Source of the DNA: Ziziphus jujuba
Lineage: Eukaryota > Streptophyta > Magnoliopsida > Rosales > Rhamnaceae
Direction of reading: 5' to 3'
Assembly: GCF_031755915.1 (NCBI RefSeq)
Contig: NC_083384.1
Span: 3,619,501-3,683,500 of the forward strand
Length of the DNA stretch: 64,000 bases
The stretch's first letter is position 1, and the number at the start of each line of letters is the position of its first letter. The notes beneath the pieces are model-generated. The model saw only the letters and a program-made list of their open reading frames with translations. It had not been told where the DNA came from and did no database searches. This document shows, piece after piece, positions 34,901-47,458 of this stretch. A program made the position numbers and the translations under genes.

Positions 34901-37030
34901 TTGCTATAAAAATTTGTAAGTTTGTTAAAAATAATTTTTTTAAATTAAGGTAATAGGCAACACATTCACATATAACTGCATCGCCTATACCTCCAATCAT
35001 AATTTTTTTTTGTTTTTTAATTAGTTCTTTTATTGTTCGTCAACAAGTAAATACTGAAAATATTTATTAAAAATGTGAAGGAAAAATACTAAGGTGGTTG
35101 TTTAATATTTTTGTTTTTCACGTCAAGTTTATATGCTTATAAATTTGCAAGTCTCTTAAATTTCTTTTATTTTCTTTTTACAAAAGAAAACAGATGACGC
35201 ATTACCTTAAAAATGCATTGCCTGTTTTATGTGTTATTTTTTTTTTTTTACAATTGTTCATCTTCAAATAAACACTTAAAATATTACTTAAAATGTTAAG
35301 AAAAATTAATAAAATGGTTATATTGCTTAACTATTTTCACTGCTTATTTGAAGTTGAAAAAAAAATCCTTTTTAAAGGAAAAAAAAAGAAGAAAAAGAAA
35401 CAAAGAACAGGCGACGCTAAAAGAAGTAATTGTGTTGCCTGTTCCTTTAAAAAAAAAAAATACAATTTAAGAGATTTGCAAGTTTAAACAGAAAATCAAT
35501 TGTACTTCAAAAAAAATTATTTAAAGAAAAAAAAAGAAAAAACAAAGGCCATGCAAAAAGAAGATATTGCGTCGCTTGTTCCCTTAAAAACAGAGAATAG
35601 GCGACACTAAAAGAAGTAATTCTGTTGCCTGTTCCTTTTTTTTTTAAAATAAAATAAAAATACAATTTCAGAGATTTGCAAGTTTAAATTGAAAATAAAC
35701 CGTACATGAAAAATAAAATAATCAAACAGCCACCTTAGTTATATTGCTTAAATATTTTCACTGCTTATTTGAAGTTGAAAAAGAATCCTTTTTAAAGAAA
35801 AAAAAAAACAAAGAACAGGCGATGCTAAAAAAAGTAATTGCGTCACCTGTTCATTTAAAAAATAAAAATAAAAATACAATTTAAGAGATTTGCAAATTTA
35901 AACAAAAAATAAACTGTACTTAGAAAAAAAATTTATTGAAAGAAAAAAGAAAAATGAACAGACGACAAGAAAAGAAGTTGTTGTGTCGCCTATTCCTTTA
36001 AAAAACAAAGAACAAGCCATGCTAAATGAAGTAATTGCATCACCTGTTCCCTTTTTAAAAAATAAAAAATAAAACTACAATTTAAGAAATTTGCAAGTTT
36101 AAACAGAAAATAAACTGTACATGAAAAACAAAATAATTGAACAACCACCTAAGTTATATTGCTTAAATATTTTCACAGATTATTTGAAGTTGAAAAAAAA
36201 AATTATTTAAAGGAGAAAAAAAAAAAAAAGAACAAGCGATGCTAAAAGAAGTAACTGCTTCGCCTGTTCCCTTAAAAAAAAAAATCGAAAATACAATTTA
36301 AGAGATTTACAAGTTTAAACAGAAAATAAACTATACTAGGAAAAAATATTTAAACAAAAAAGAAAATAAAAAGGCGACGCTAAAAAAAGTTATTACATCG
36401 CCTGTTTCCTTAAAAAAAAAAAAAAGAATAGGCGATGCTAAGCCAAGTAACTGCATCGCCTGTTCCCAATTTGTTTTTAAAAAAGAAATACAATTTAAGA
36501 GGTTTGCAAGTTTAAACAAAGAATAAACTGTAATTGGAAAAAATTATTTAAAGAAAAAAGAAAAAAAATAGGTGACGCTAAAAGAAGTTATTGCGTCACC
36601 TGTTCCTTTAAAAACAAAGAACAAGCGACAAAAAAAACAAAAATACAATTTATGAGATTAGCAAGTTTAAACAGAAAATAAACTATACTTGGAAAATAAG
36701 TTATTTAAAGAAAAAAGAAAAAAGAATAGGCACCGCTAAAAAAAGTTATTACGTCACCTATTCCCATAAAAAACAAAGAATAGGCGACGCTAAACGTCAC
36801 CAGTTCCTTTTTAACCAAAAAAAAAAAAAAGACAATTTAAGAGGTTTGCAATTTTAAATAGAAAATAAATTGTACTTTTAAAGAAAAAAGAAAAAAAATA
36901 GGCGACTTTTAAAAAAGTTATTGCATCGCCTATTCCCTTAAAAAAAAAAAAAAAAACAGACGACGCCAAATGAAGTAATTGCATCACCTGTTTCCTTTTT
37001 TTAAATACAAAAATATAATTTAAGAGACTT
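34901..37030. repeat. Tandem array A: hairpin-bearing units
   Basis: About 15 hairpins of the form GGCGACGCTAAAAGAAGTTA / TTGCGTCACCTGTTCC (clearest at 36571-36600, perfect 8-bp arms). They are separated by poly-A, TACAATTTAAGAGATTTGCA and AGTTTAAACAGAAAATAAAC. Spacing is irregular (roughly 50 to 220 bases) because some units hold two hairpins. Early units (34950-35760) share TATTGCTTAAATATTTTCAC and TTATTTGAAGTTGAAAAA. The 35293-35487 frame is a by-product of the repeats. Confidence 0.8.
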
Positions 37031-40000
37031 GCAAGTTTTAGACGATGTTTAATATAAAAACAGACGATGCTTTTTTAAAAAAGGGTAACCAAATAAAGAA
37101 ATAGACGATGCGTTTTCCAACAACGGCTTCGCCTTTTCTTTTTTTTTTCTTTTTTCAATTTTTTCATTTTCACTTGTACACACCCATAAAAAAATTAAAA
37201 TCAGATAAGCCTATGTGAGGAATTGACCTCAAAACCGCTTACACTTTAAAGGAATCACCACACCATCAGGCCAAATAAAATAAAATCAGATAAGGCCATG
37301 TCAAAAATTGAACCCAGAACCTCTTATATTCTTAAGGAATCACCACACCACTAAACCAAATGATTTGGATGTAATAATACAACAAGAAATAGTTAATATA
37401 GTTTTAGATGATGCATTTTTTTAAAAAAGAGTCGCTAAATAGAGGAAAAGGTGACGCATTTTTCAACAAAAGCATCACCTTTTCTTTTTTCTTTTTTATT
37501 AATTTTTTATTTACATGTGTACAAACCCATAAAAAAAAAAATAGACAGGGCCATACCAAGAATTGAACCCAGAATCTCTTACACTCTCAAGAAATCACCA
37601 CACCACCAAACCAAATGACTTAGATATAATAATACAACAAGAAATATCTAATATAGTTTTAGCCGATGCATTTTTTTAAAAAGGAATTGCTAAATAGAGG
37701 AAAAGGTGACGCATTTTTCAACAAAAGCATCACCTTTTCTTTTTTCTTTTTTATTAATTTTTTATTTACATGTGTACAAACCCATAAAAAAAAAAAAAAT
37801 AGACAGGGCCATACCAAGAATTGAACCCAGAATCTCTTACACTCTCAAGAAATCACCACACCACCAAACCAAATGACTTAGATATAATAATACAACAAGA
37901 AATATCTAATATAGTTTTAGCCGATGCATTTTTTTAAAAAGGAATTGCTAAATAGAGGAAAAGGTAATGCAATTCTCAACAAATATGCGTCGCCTTTTTC
38001 TTCTTTTTTTTTTCAATTTTTTTATTTACACATGCACAAATTCATTAAAAAAATAAATCACATACGGCCATGCCAAGAATTGAACCCAAAACCTCTTACA
38101 CTCTTAAGGAATCCCCACATCACCAGACCAAATGACTTAGATGTAATAATATAACAAGAAATAGATAACATAGTTTTAGGCTATGCATTGTTTTAAAAAA
38201 GAGTCGCCAAATAGAGGAAAAGGCGATGCATACCAAATGAATTAGATGTAATAATATAATAAGAAATAGCTAATATAGTTTTAGGCGATGCATTGTTAAA
38301 AAAAAAAAAGTCACCAAACAGAGGAAAAGATGACACATTTGTTTCTTTTTTTTAATTTTCTTTTTTTTACAAATGTACAAACCCATTAAAAAAAAAAATT
38401 CAGATATGGCCATGCCAAGAATTAAACCCAGAACCTCTTACACTTTCAAAGAATCACCACACCATGAGACCAAATGTCTTAAATGTAATAATATAACAAG
38501 AAATAGATAATATAGTTTTAGGCTATGCATTGTTTTAAAAACGAGTCGCCAAATAGAGGAAGAGGCGATGCATACCAAATGAATTAAATGTAATAATACA
38601 ACAAGAAATAGCTAATATACTTTTAGGCGATGCATTGTTTAAAAAAAAGAGTCACCAAACAGAGGAAAAGACGGCACATTTGTTTCTTTTTTTTACATGT
38701 GTACAAACCCATTAAAAAAAAAAAATCAGATATGGCCATGCCAAGAGTGAAACCCATAACATCTTACACTTTCAAAGAATCACCACACCATGAGACCAAA
38801 TGTCTTAGATGTAATAATGCAACAAGAAATAGCCAATATAGTTTTAAGCGATGCATTTTTTTAAAAAAGAGTCGCCAAATAGAGGAAAAGGTGACGCATT
38901 TTTCAACAAAAGCATCACCTTTTCTTTTTTCTTTTTTATTAATTTTTTATTTACATGTGTACAAACCCATTAAAAAAAAAATTCAGATATGGTCATGCCA
39001 TGAATTAAACCCAGAACCTCTTACACTTTCAAAGAATCACCACACCATGAGACCAAATGTCTTAAATGTAATAATATAACAAGAAATAGACAATATAGTT
39101 TTAGGCTATGCATTGTTTTAAAAAAGAGTTGCCAAATAGAGGAAAAGGCGATGCATACCAAATGAATTAAATGTAATAATACAACAAGAAATAGCTAATA
39201 TAGTTTTAGGCGATGCATTGTTTAAAACAAAGAGTCACCAAACAGAGGAAAAGACGGCACATTTGTTTCTTTTTTTTACACGTGTACAAACCCATTAAAA
39301 AAAAAAAAAAATCAGATATGGCCATGCCAAGAGTTAAACCCATAACGTCTTACATTTTCAAAGAATCACCACACCATGAGACCAAATGTCTTAGATGTAA
39401 TAATGCAACAAGAAATAGCCAATATAGTTTTAAGCGATGCATTTTTTTAAAAAAGAGTCGCCAAATAGAGGAAAAGGTGACGCATTTTTCAACAAAAGCA
39501 TCACCTTTCCTTTTTTCTTTTTTATTAATTTTTTATTTACATGTGTACAAACCAATAAAAAAAAAAATAGACAGGGCCATACCAAAAATTGAACCCAGAA
39601 TCTCTTACACTCTCAAGAAATCACCACACCACCAAACCAAATGACTTAGATATAATAATACAACAAGAAATATCTAATATAGTTTTAGGCGATGCATTTT
39701 TTTAAAAAGGAATTGCTAAACAGAGGAAAAGGTAATGCATTTCTCAACAAATGCGTCGCCTTTTTCTTCTTTTTTTTTTCAATTTTTTTATTTACACATG
39801 CACAAATTCATTAAAAAGATAAATCACATAGGGCCATGCCAAGAATTGAACCCAAAACCTCTTACACTCTCAAGGAATCCCCACATCACCAGACCAAATG
39901 ACTTAGATGTAATAATATATCAAGAAATAGATAACATAGTTTTAGGCTATGCATTGTTTTAAAAAAGAGTCGCCAAATAGAGGAAAAGGCGATGCATACC

Positions 40001-41130
40001 AAATGAATTAGATGTAATAATATAACAAGAAATAGCTAATATAGTTTTAGGCGATGCATTGTGTAAAAAAAAAAAGTCACCAAACAGAGGAAAAGATGAC
40101 ACATTTGTTTCTTTTTTTTAATTTTCTTTTTTTTACAAATGTACAAACCCATTAAAAAAAACATTCAGATATGGCCATGCTAAGAATTAAACCCAGAACC
40201 TCTTACACTTTCAAAGAATCACCACACCATGAGACCAAATGTCTTAAATGTAATAATATAACAAGAAATAGAGAATATAGTTTTAGGCTATGCATTGTTT
40301 TAAAAAAGAGTCGCCAAATAGAGGAAAAGGCGATGCATACCAAATGAATTAAATGTAATAATACAACAAGAAATAGCTAATATAGTTTTAGGCAATGCAT
40401 TGTTTAAAAAAAAGAGTCACCAAACAGAGGAAAAGACGACACATTTGTTTCTTTTTTTTACACGTGTACAAACCCATTAAAAAAAAAAATCAGATATGGC
40501 CATGCCAAGAGTTAAATCCATAACATCTTACACTTTCAAAGAATCACCACACCATGAGACCAAATGTCTTAGATGTAATAATGCAACAAGAAATAGCCAA
40601 TATAGTTTTAAGCGATGCATTTTTTTTAAAAAAAGTCGCCAACTAGAGAAAAGGGCAATGCATTTTTCAACAAATGCATTGCCTTTTCTTTTTTGTGTTT
40701 TCAATTTTTTATTTACACGTGTACAAACCCATACAAAAAATAAAATAAAATAGGGCCTTGCCAAGAATTCAACCCAGAAACTCTTACACTCTTAAGGAAT
40801 TGCCAAACCACCAAACCCAATGACTAGGATGTAAAAATACAACAAGAAATAGCTAATATAGTTTTAGGCGATGCATTTTTTAAAAAACAAAGTCGCCAAA
40901 TAAAGAAATAGACAACATATTTTTCGACAAATGCGTCGTCTTATTTTTTTTCCATTTTTTTATTTACACGTGTACAAACCCTTAAAAAAAAAATTAGAGA
41001 AGGCCATCCAAGAATTGAACCCAAAACCTCTTACATTCTCAAGGAATCACCACACCACTAGACTAAATGACTTGGATGTAATAATGCAATAAGAAATAGC
41101 TAATATAGTTTTAGGCAATGCGTTTTTTTT
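37031..41130. repeat. Tandem array B: higher-order repeats with tRNA-like segments
   Basis: Units of ~260-330 bp run: AGGCGATGCATT, TTTAAAAAAGAGTCGCCAAA, AGAGGAAAAGG, hairpin GGTGACGC...GCATCACC (37450-37479), TTTACATGTGTACAAACCCAT, poly-A, GGCCATGCCAAGAATTGAAC...CCACACCA, GATGTAATAATACAACAAGA, ATAGCTAATATAGTTTTAGG. Some units are shortened. A 583-bp two-unit module (38630 versus 39213) and a ~1.77-kb block (38161 versus 39927) repeat with very few differences, so unequal exchange has been recent. The long Lys/Phe-rich frames at 38630-39079 and 39213-39644 simply follow the repeat. Confidence 0.85.
41001..41070 (-). other. tRNA-like segment with polymerase III A and B boxes (clearest of ~15)
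   Basis: On the minus strand it reads TAGTCTAGTGG (fits A box TRGYNNARNNG), and about 43 bases later GGTTCAATTCT (B box GGTTCRANNCY with one weak position), as in tRNA genes and tRNA-derived SINE heads. Related copies lie near 37215, 37290, 37550, 37808, 38070, 38412, 38740, 39000, 39325, 39580, 39835, 40178, 40500 and 40760. No acceptor stem pairing or anticodon arm is convincing, so this is not a tRNA gene. Confidence 0.5.
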
Positions 41131-41890
41131 AAATACAAAAATACAATTTAAGAGACTTACAAATTTTGAAGGATGTTTAATATAAAATAGGTGACACTTT
41201 TTTAGAAAAGGGTCACCAAATATAGGAATAGGTGACCTCTTTTTTAACAAATGCGTCGTCTTTTCACCCAACCAATTTTTACTTTGTTTTTTTAATTTGA
41301 AAGTTGTTTTTAGTATTTTTTTTTTATTTTTATTTTGCAAACATGCTTTTTTTTTTAATTTGTAGATGAGCAATCAAAAAAACTAATTAAAGATTAAAAA
41401 ATAAAATAAAACATGGAATAGGTGATGCTTTTGGATGGGATTGCATCACCTGTACCTTCAATTTTTTTATTTTTTATTTTTATAAAAAGTAATTTAATGG
41501 ACTTTCAATTTTTAAAAACTAATAAGCTATCGTTGAACACAAACACATGAAAGTTAAGCTCATTTAACATACTTATATAGATAAATTGGTCAATAAATGC
41601 TTGTTGAATTATAATTCTATATTCGGTACCATATCTCAAATTAGGTCTTGAGATATTCTATGTCTCCTCTATACACATATATGTGAATGATTGAGAAGAG
41701 CATTGACAAAACTGTTTTTTATTTTTAGATCAATGGAATTTATGTTCATTGGATTGCTACATGAACATATTTGTAGATGAACAATTAAAAAACTATTTAA
41801 AGATTATAAAAAAATAAAAAAATGGAACAGGCAATGCTTTTCGACCATAATGCGTCGCTTGATTCTACAATTCAAGAATGGGTGACCATG
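41131..41890. other. Right part of the CACTA-like region
   Basis: Single hairpin-bearing units (GGTGATGCTTTTGG...GCATCACCTG near 41420-41450; GGCAATGCTTTT...GCGTCGCTTG near 41830-41872) in AT-rich DNA, ending against psbC sequence. No CACTA terminus is visible at the end. Confidence 0.5.
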
Positions 41891-42646
41891 GAAAGGGTTT
41901 GGTTAAGATATGTCATATTCTGCCAAGTATACAAATGGAACCTAACCATACATGCCCTCCAATTATATCTTCCAAATCGTCCACACTAACAATCCACCCC
42001 TCTCCCCCAAAAAAGGATTTTAGTAAATAACTAAATACAATACTTGGGCTAAGAGTCAAGTTGGTAATTTTTCTTACATACACCCCCCCTCCCCTCCAAA
42101 GTGCCCTGGGAGCCTAGGTATCATATACACCCCCAAAATAAAGAGCCTTGAACACTAGAAGAAAAGCACCTATACTTAACAAGATTAAATGAATCCCCAA
42201 AATTGTAGTCATTTTATTTCTATCTTTCCATACGTAAATGAAGAATGGAAAAGATTCTTCAAGAGTTTTAGGTCCTTAAAGTGCATGATAAATATTACCA
42301 AAGCCTAATACTGTAGAGGAAATTAAGTGAATTACTCCAGACACAAAGTATGGAAAGGTGTCTAGAACTTCCCCCCGGGGACCTACCCCTCAACCTATAG
42401 TAGCTAGGTGGGGAAGTAAAATCAATCCTTGTTCATACATCAGAAAATTAATCCTTGTTCGTACATCGGCTTCTATGGTACGAAATGAGCCACTTCAAAT
42501 TAGCTCTGGCCCAGAATAAGATTAATCTGGCATGAGCTACATGAGCCCTTAGTAGTTTACCAGATAAGTTGATAAGTTGGGCATTTCAAGCCCACCAAGC
42601 GAAACCGGTGGTTTGTTGGTCATGACTAGCTAAAGATAAAGTTCCA

Positions 42647-43695
<1,049 letters not shown>

Positions 43696-44812
43696 AGTGA
43701 TCCTCTTATTCAACTACTTCAACCATTTTCGAGCACCTCATAGCATTTTCAAAACGTTAGGGCTTCTGTCATATATTTATGATTTGATTTCTCGTCCACT
43801 ACCCCTTCTTTAGAATAGGTTTCAAATATAAAAAAATTTATTGGTCTCTAACTCAACCTAGTAAAGTAAAATCTCTTAACTCAATTCGGTTATCCTTTCC
43901 TATTCTTGATAACCACTTAAACCATGAATTGTCTTATGATTCATCAATCAGATAGATGCATTTTTTATTTGATTTGAAAAGAATTGTTCAAGAAACAATG
44001 CTCCTTTTTCTCGCAACCGATAGATCCCCATGTATATTCCTCCCGTTCCATCAACTAATCTTATTCTTGAATCCTGTAATGAAAATTAATAAAAATAAGA
44101 ATTTGTATGTGTCATAAACTACTACAGTATCATATATTTTATTACTTTCTGTTTTACTCTTTCATTTTCTTTTAATAAACTTCCTATTCTATTTATTTTA
44201 TTCTATTATTTATATTTAATTAAATTAATAGTGTATTGAATTTAATAATAGGAGACTATAAATAAAAGTCTCTTTCTTGCATCCATTTTCCATCCGATTA
44301 TCAGAAAAAAAAAAATTGTATGTATCCATATGGATGGAAATATTTGTTACGTGAAACCATGACCTGATACATATCTATCTACGTATCTAAAATAGATACT
44401 TATAAATTATGAAATATATATAATAAAATAGAAAGTGATCTTGTCTTGTGTGCTGGAATCAAAGAAAGGTGTTTTAAACGCCTCTTATGTATGTTCTTGG
44501 AATAAATCTTTCGCTGTAAAGTAAAGGAATATAATGGCATTCCTATACAACATCTAGAAACAAGAAGATTTAATCGGAAATATCGAAAGATTCTCGCGTA
44601 GTCCAGAGAAATATGAAAATGAAAAAAAAAAAAATCCACTATTCCAATTTTATCTCTAATCGAATTTTAATATTAGAATAGTGGATATAGTTATGATTCA
44701 ATGGGTTAGGTCCTCTTACTTTTTCTCTTGTTGATTTCTAATTGATTTGATTGGAATAATAGAATAAAGTAATAGGAATATTTGGAGATACAAGTAAACA
44801 ACTTAGCATTAT
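43696..44812. other. psbD upstream spacer (plastid origin)
   Basis: The plastid psbD-trnT spacer, which in the plastid contains the psbD promoters. No gene; the 44400-44639 frame is noise. Ends with ATTAT (44808-44812), target site of the TRIM element. Confidence 0.7.
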
Positions 44813-44967
44813 TGTGAAGTCTTACATCGATTGGAGAGGAGAACGAAACACTCCATGTAAGTAGGTGTGGATACCTTTTCTTTGAGAGGCCTTTTAAAAC
44901 CTTAAGGCTTGGGTTGTAAAAGGATTCCCTAGGCCCAAAGAGGACAATTTCTCATGCGGGTGGTCTA

Positions 44968-45989
44968 TGTTGAAGTGTGGCAATTTTGCCACTTGATGGT
45001 GCATGTCACCGGCAAGCATGCACACCTTGGTATCAAATCCTTTCCTTTTATGAGTTTATATTTTTTTGTATATTTTTAATTTATACAAGGTATATTTTGA
45101 TAATGTTTTGTGCCTAAGTTATGTATACAAAAGTATAGGCAAAATTATGCACAAAAGAGTAGGAATGTTATGCTTGAAATGCCTATGGTGCTGGATTCAT
45201 AATTTCCAGCAACATAGTTCCACTATTTATCTTATATCTCAGGTTGCAAATGGGGTTTTGAGGGATATCTAAAGACATATATAGAAGACTATGGTTCCAA
45301 TTTCAGCTCCAAATGACATGGGAAAGTCCATTTTCTATTCCAAACAGATTGCTGTATCTGATGGGCCCAGTATGCAGAGTATGGGTCAGCTTTGGAGCTG
45401 TTTGGCCCATGATCCGGTTCCAGAACTTTCCTAGCTCTTGGAACAATATTTATGGATGACCAAGGATGCTTTAAACCAAGTTTCATAAGCAGATACAAAG
45501 GGGAACTAAGTAGGTGAAGTTAGTTTGGTTGTTTACCCAAACTAGTTAAACAATAGGAACTTAGTTCAAACCATGTGCCACTTTTTACTATATTTGGAAT
45601 AGACATGTTGCAGCTGGTTTTTGACTCTTTTGTGTATGAAAAGTTAGGTGTTGACCATTTTACTTTTTAAATTTCAAATATTTTACTCATTTTGTAAGCT
45701 CACATGCTTGGCATGTGTGAACTAGTTGTAATTTCAAGCTTATATAGTAAAATGAATGAAATGGCTACACATCTAAGCCTTATTTTCAAAAGCCAGCGTG
45801 TTCCTCTTCTTCTTATCTCTTCTTCAACACCTTAGAACACTTTAGGAACCCTAAAAACCAGAAAACACCATAACCAAAACCTAAAAACACAACTCACACA
45901 CAACCATTCCCAAGAGCATCACCAAAAGCTTGCTTGTTGCTAACACTTCAAGCTAGCTTGCTCTTGGTCATAACCTTCTCACCCCAACA
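44968..45989 (+). mobile_element. Solo LTR nested in the TRIM
   Basis: 1,022 bp starting TGTTGAAGTGTGG and ending CCCCAACA (TGTTG/CAACA inverted ends), flanked by GTCTA at 44963-44967 and 45990-45994. No internal region remains, so it arose by recombination between the two LTRs of a full element. Short open frames in it are not genes. Confidence 0.9.
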
Positions 45990-46006
45990 GTCTAGGTTGC
46001 TACAGG

Positions 46007-46018
46007 TGGTATCAGAGT
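46007..46018 (+). other. TRIM primer-binding site
   Basis: TGGTATCAGAGT, initiator tRNA-Met type with one change from the usual C, two bases after the left LTR. Confidence 0.85.
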
Positions 46019-46071
46019 CAGTACCCGGATCGGTGTGCCAGCGAGGACGCTGAGCCCCAAGGGGGGAGGAT

Positions 46072-46235
46072 TGTGAAGTCCCACATCAGTTGGAAAGGGG
46101 AACGAAACACTCCATATAAGTGGGTGTGATACCTTTCCCTCGAGAGGCCTTTTAAAACCTTGAGGGCTGGATTGTAAGAGGATTCCTCAGGCCCAAAGAG
46201 GACAATATCTTATACGGGTGGTCTGGGCTGTTACA
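46072..46235 (+). repeat. Right LTR of the TRIM
   Basis: 164 bp, TGTGAAGTCCCACATCAG to GGGCTGTTACA. Confidence 0.9.
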
Positions 46236-46479
46236 ATTATTCATTATAAACTTATCATTATAATATTTATAACAATATAATAAACATAATAACAAATGTT
46301 CAACTTTATATCGATAATTACTAGAAATTACTACACTTCATTAGTATTTAATAGAATTTCAATATAAAATTAATTATATTACAATTACATTTTATGGTTT
46401 GTTACTTTTTTTTATTACAAATGGCAACAATATCTCTATAAACATGAATACTACTGTTGGAATTTTTTGAAAAAACCAA
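46236..46479. other. Plastid trnT-psbD spacer, remainder
   Basis: AT-rich, continues the plastid spacer after the TRIM. No gene. Confidence 0.6.
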
Positions 46480-46551
46480 AGCCCCTTATTGGATTTGAAC
46501 TTATGACTTATGCCTTACCATGGCATTACTCTACCACTGAGTTCAAAGGGC
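46480..46551 (-). pseudogene. trnT-GGU: trnT-GGU relic
   Basis: Minus strand GCCCTTTGAACTCAGTGG...CATGGTAAGGCATAAG...GTTCAAATCC, anticodon GGT intact, but the T-arm stem and acceptor stem carry mismatches (GTCATAAG for the usual GTCATCGG). Plastid threonine tRNA, inactive copy. Confidence 0.88.
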
Positions 46552-47244
46552 CTGTTTACTTCAACTCCTGAATAAGCTGCTAGTTACTATGGGTAAAGTG
46601 CATATACTTATTATATGTTATATGTCTATAGACATATCTTATACGTTTATAGGTTATAATCTATGTAATAGATATATCTTAGATGAATAGTGGGTCATTC
46701 AGGAATGCTCAATTTGATTTACCTAGTGAGTATAGAATACAGTAGTAAGTGTAGGAAAAAAAAGGTCTATTGACATTGGATTTGATAAATATCAATGCAA
46801 TGAATTGTTTTTAGACAGGCTGAACCTAATTTCTTTCCATTATTTTCCATTATAATGAAATTCAATTGAATGATACATATACCTACCAATTCAACATAAC
46901 TCCAAAATATTTTATCAAAGCAATCGTTGATAAATAGACTCGGCCTATCCTCTGAACCAAAAAAAAATTTAGAGAAAATATTCAATAACTTAGCATTTTT
47001 TTATTTTAATTTCCTGTCTTAGTGTGAGGTAGAAATATGCCCACCTAATCTTAACAATGAGTGAATTGATGAATGAAAGTGTAAGAATGGGGTTTAGCCC
47101 CCCTTTCTGGTAGACCAATTACTCACCAAAAAGTGCTATCCTTTGTATTAAGTCATGCCATTCCCATTCTAATATATTGTACATTGACAATTTCAAAAAA
47201 CTATTCATACTATGAGCATAGTATAATGGCGGTAGGGCAATTAT
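46552..47244. other. Plastid trnT-trnE spacer
   Basis: AT-rich; the minus-strand frame 46767-46985 is not conserved coding sequence. No gene. Confidence 0.6.
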
Positions 47245-47317
47245 GCCACCATCATCTAGTGGTTCAGGACATCCCTCTTTCAAGGAGGTATCGGGGATTC
47301 GACTTCCCTTGGGGCTA
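47245..47317 (+). pseudogene. trnE-UUC: trnE-UUC relic
   Basis: GCCACCATCATCTAGTGG...CTTTCAAGGAGG...GATTCGACTTCCCTTGG, 73 nt, anticodon TTC intact. Changes against the plastid gene (GCCCCCATCGTC, GGCAGC) disturb the acceptor stem and variable region. Confidence 0.88.
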
Positions 47318-47381
47318 AGGTACTATGAAAGGAAGTTGATCATGGACTATCAATAAGCATGAAATTGCTTCTTCCTATCTT

Positions 47382-47458
47382 GGGTCGAGTGGTTAATGGG
47401 GACGGACTATAAATTCTTTGGCAATATGTCTACGCTGGTTCAAATCTAGCTTGGCCCA
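47382..47458 (+). pseudogene. trnY-GUA: trnY-GUA relic with D-arm deletion
   Basis: GGGTCGAGTGGTTAATGGGG: about 8 bases of the 5' D-stem (GATGCCCGAG in plastids) are lost. The anticodon reads ATA (CTATAAATTC) instead of GTA, a G-to-A change. Otherwise colinear through TCTACGCTGGTTCAAATC. Confidence 0.85.

Larger units (their letters stand above)
34344..41890. mobile_element. CACTA-like repeat-rich element or remnant
   Basis: Begins CACTACACGAAAATTAAG inside copia copy 2, followed by CTAGCGACACTAACTTAGTGACGCTAC, the usual style of a CACTA terminus and subterminal region. The rest is two tandem arrays with GGCGACGC...GCGTCGCC cores. No transposase frame is visible, and no matching right terminus before plastid sequence starts at ~41891. 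It is therefore either truncated by the plastid insertion or continues beyond the window. CACTA elements insert with a 3-bp duplication; only the left flank (TCA, 34341-34343) is available. Confidence 0.6.
44813..46235 (+). mobile_element. TRIM retrotransposon with a solo LTR inside its left LTR
   Basis: Flanked by ATTAT on both sides (44808-44812, 46236-46240). Two ~165-bp LTRs, TGTGAAGTC...GCTGTTACA, enclose only 67 bases: primer-binding site TGGTATCAGAGTC and purine tract ending GGGGGGAGGAT. This is a terminal-repeat retrotransposon in miniature, with no coding capacity. The left LTR (44813-44967 plus 45995-46004) is split by another insertion at GTCTA. Confidence 0.9.

Noticed and set aside
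34901..37030. CRISPR-like array
   Set aside because: Spacers are themselves repeated, units vary in length, the DNA is plant nuclear, and no cas genes exist.
38630..39644. Two near-identical 149- and 143-codon open frames as a gene pair
   Set aside because: They follow the tandem repeat period (583 bp), are full of Lys and Phe runs from poly-A/T, and have no domain; the similarity is explained by the array.
34344..41890. Autonomous CACTA transposon with transposase
   Set aside because: No transposase-like frame on either strand; only terminus-type and array sequence.
44813..45000. Cassandra-type TRIM with 5S rRNA sequence
   Set aside because: LTR sequence lacks recognisable 5S rRNA promoter boxes and differs from Cassandra as I know it; kept as TRIM of unspecified family.
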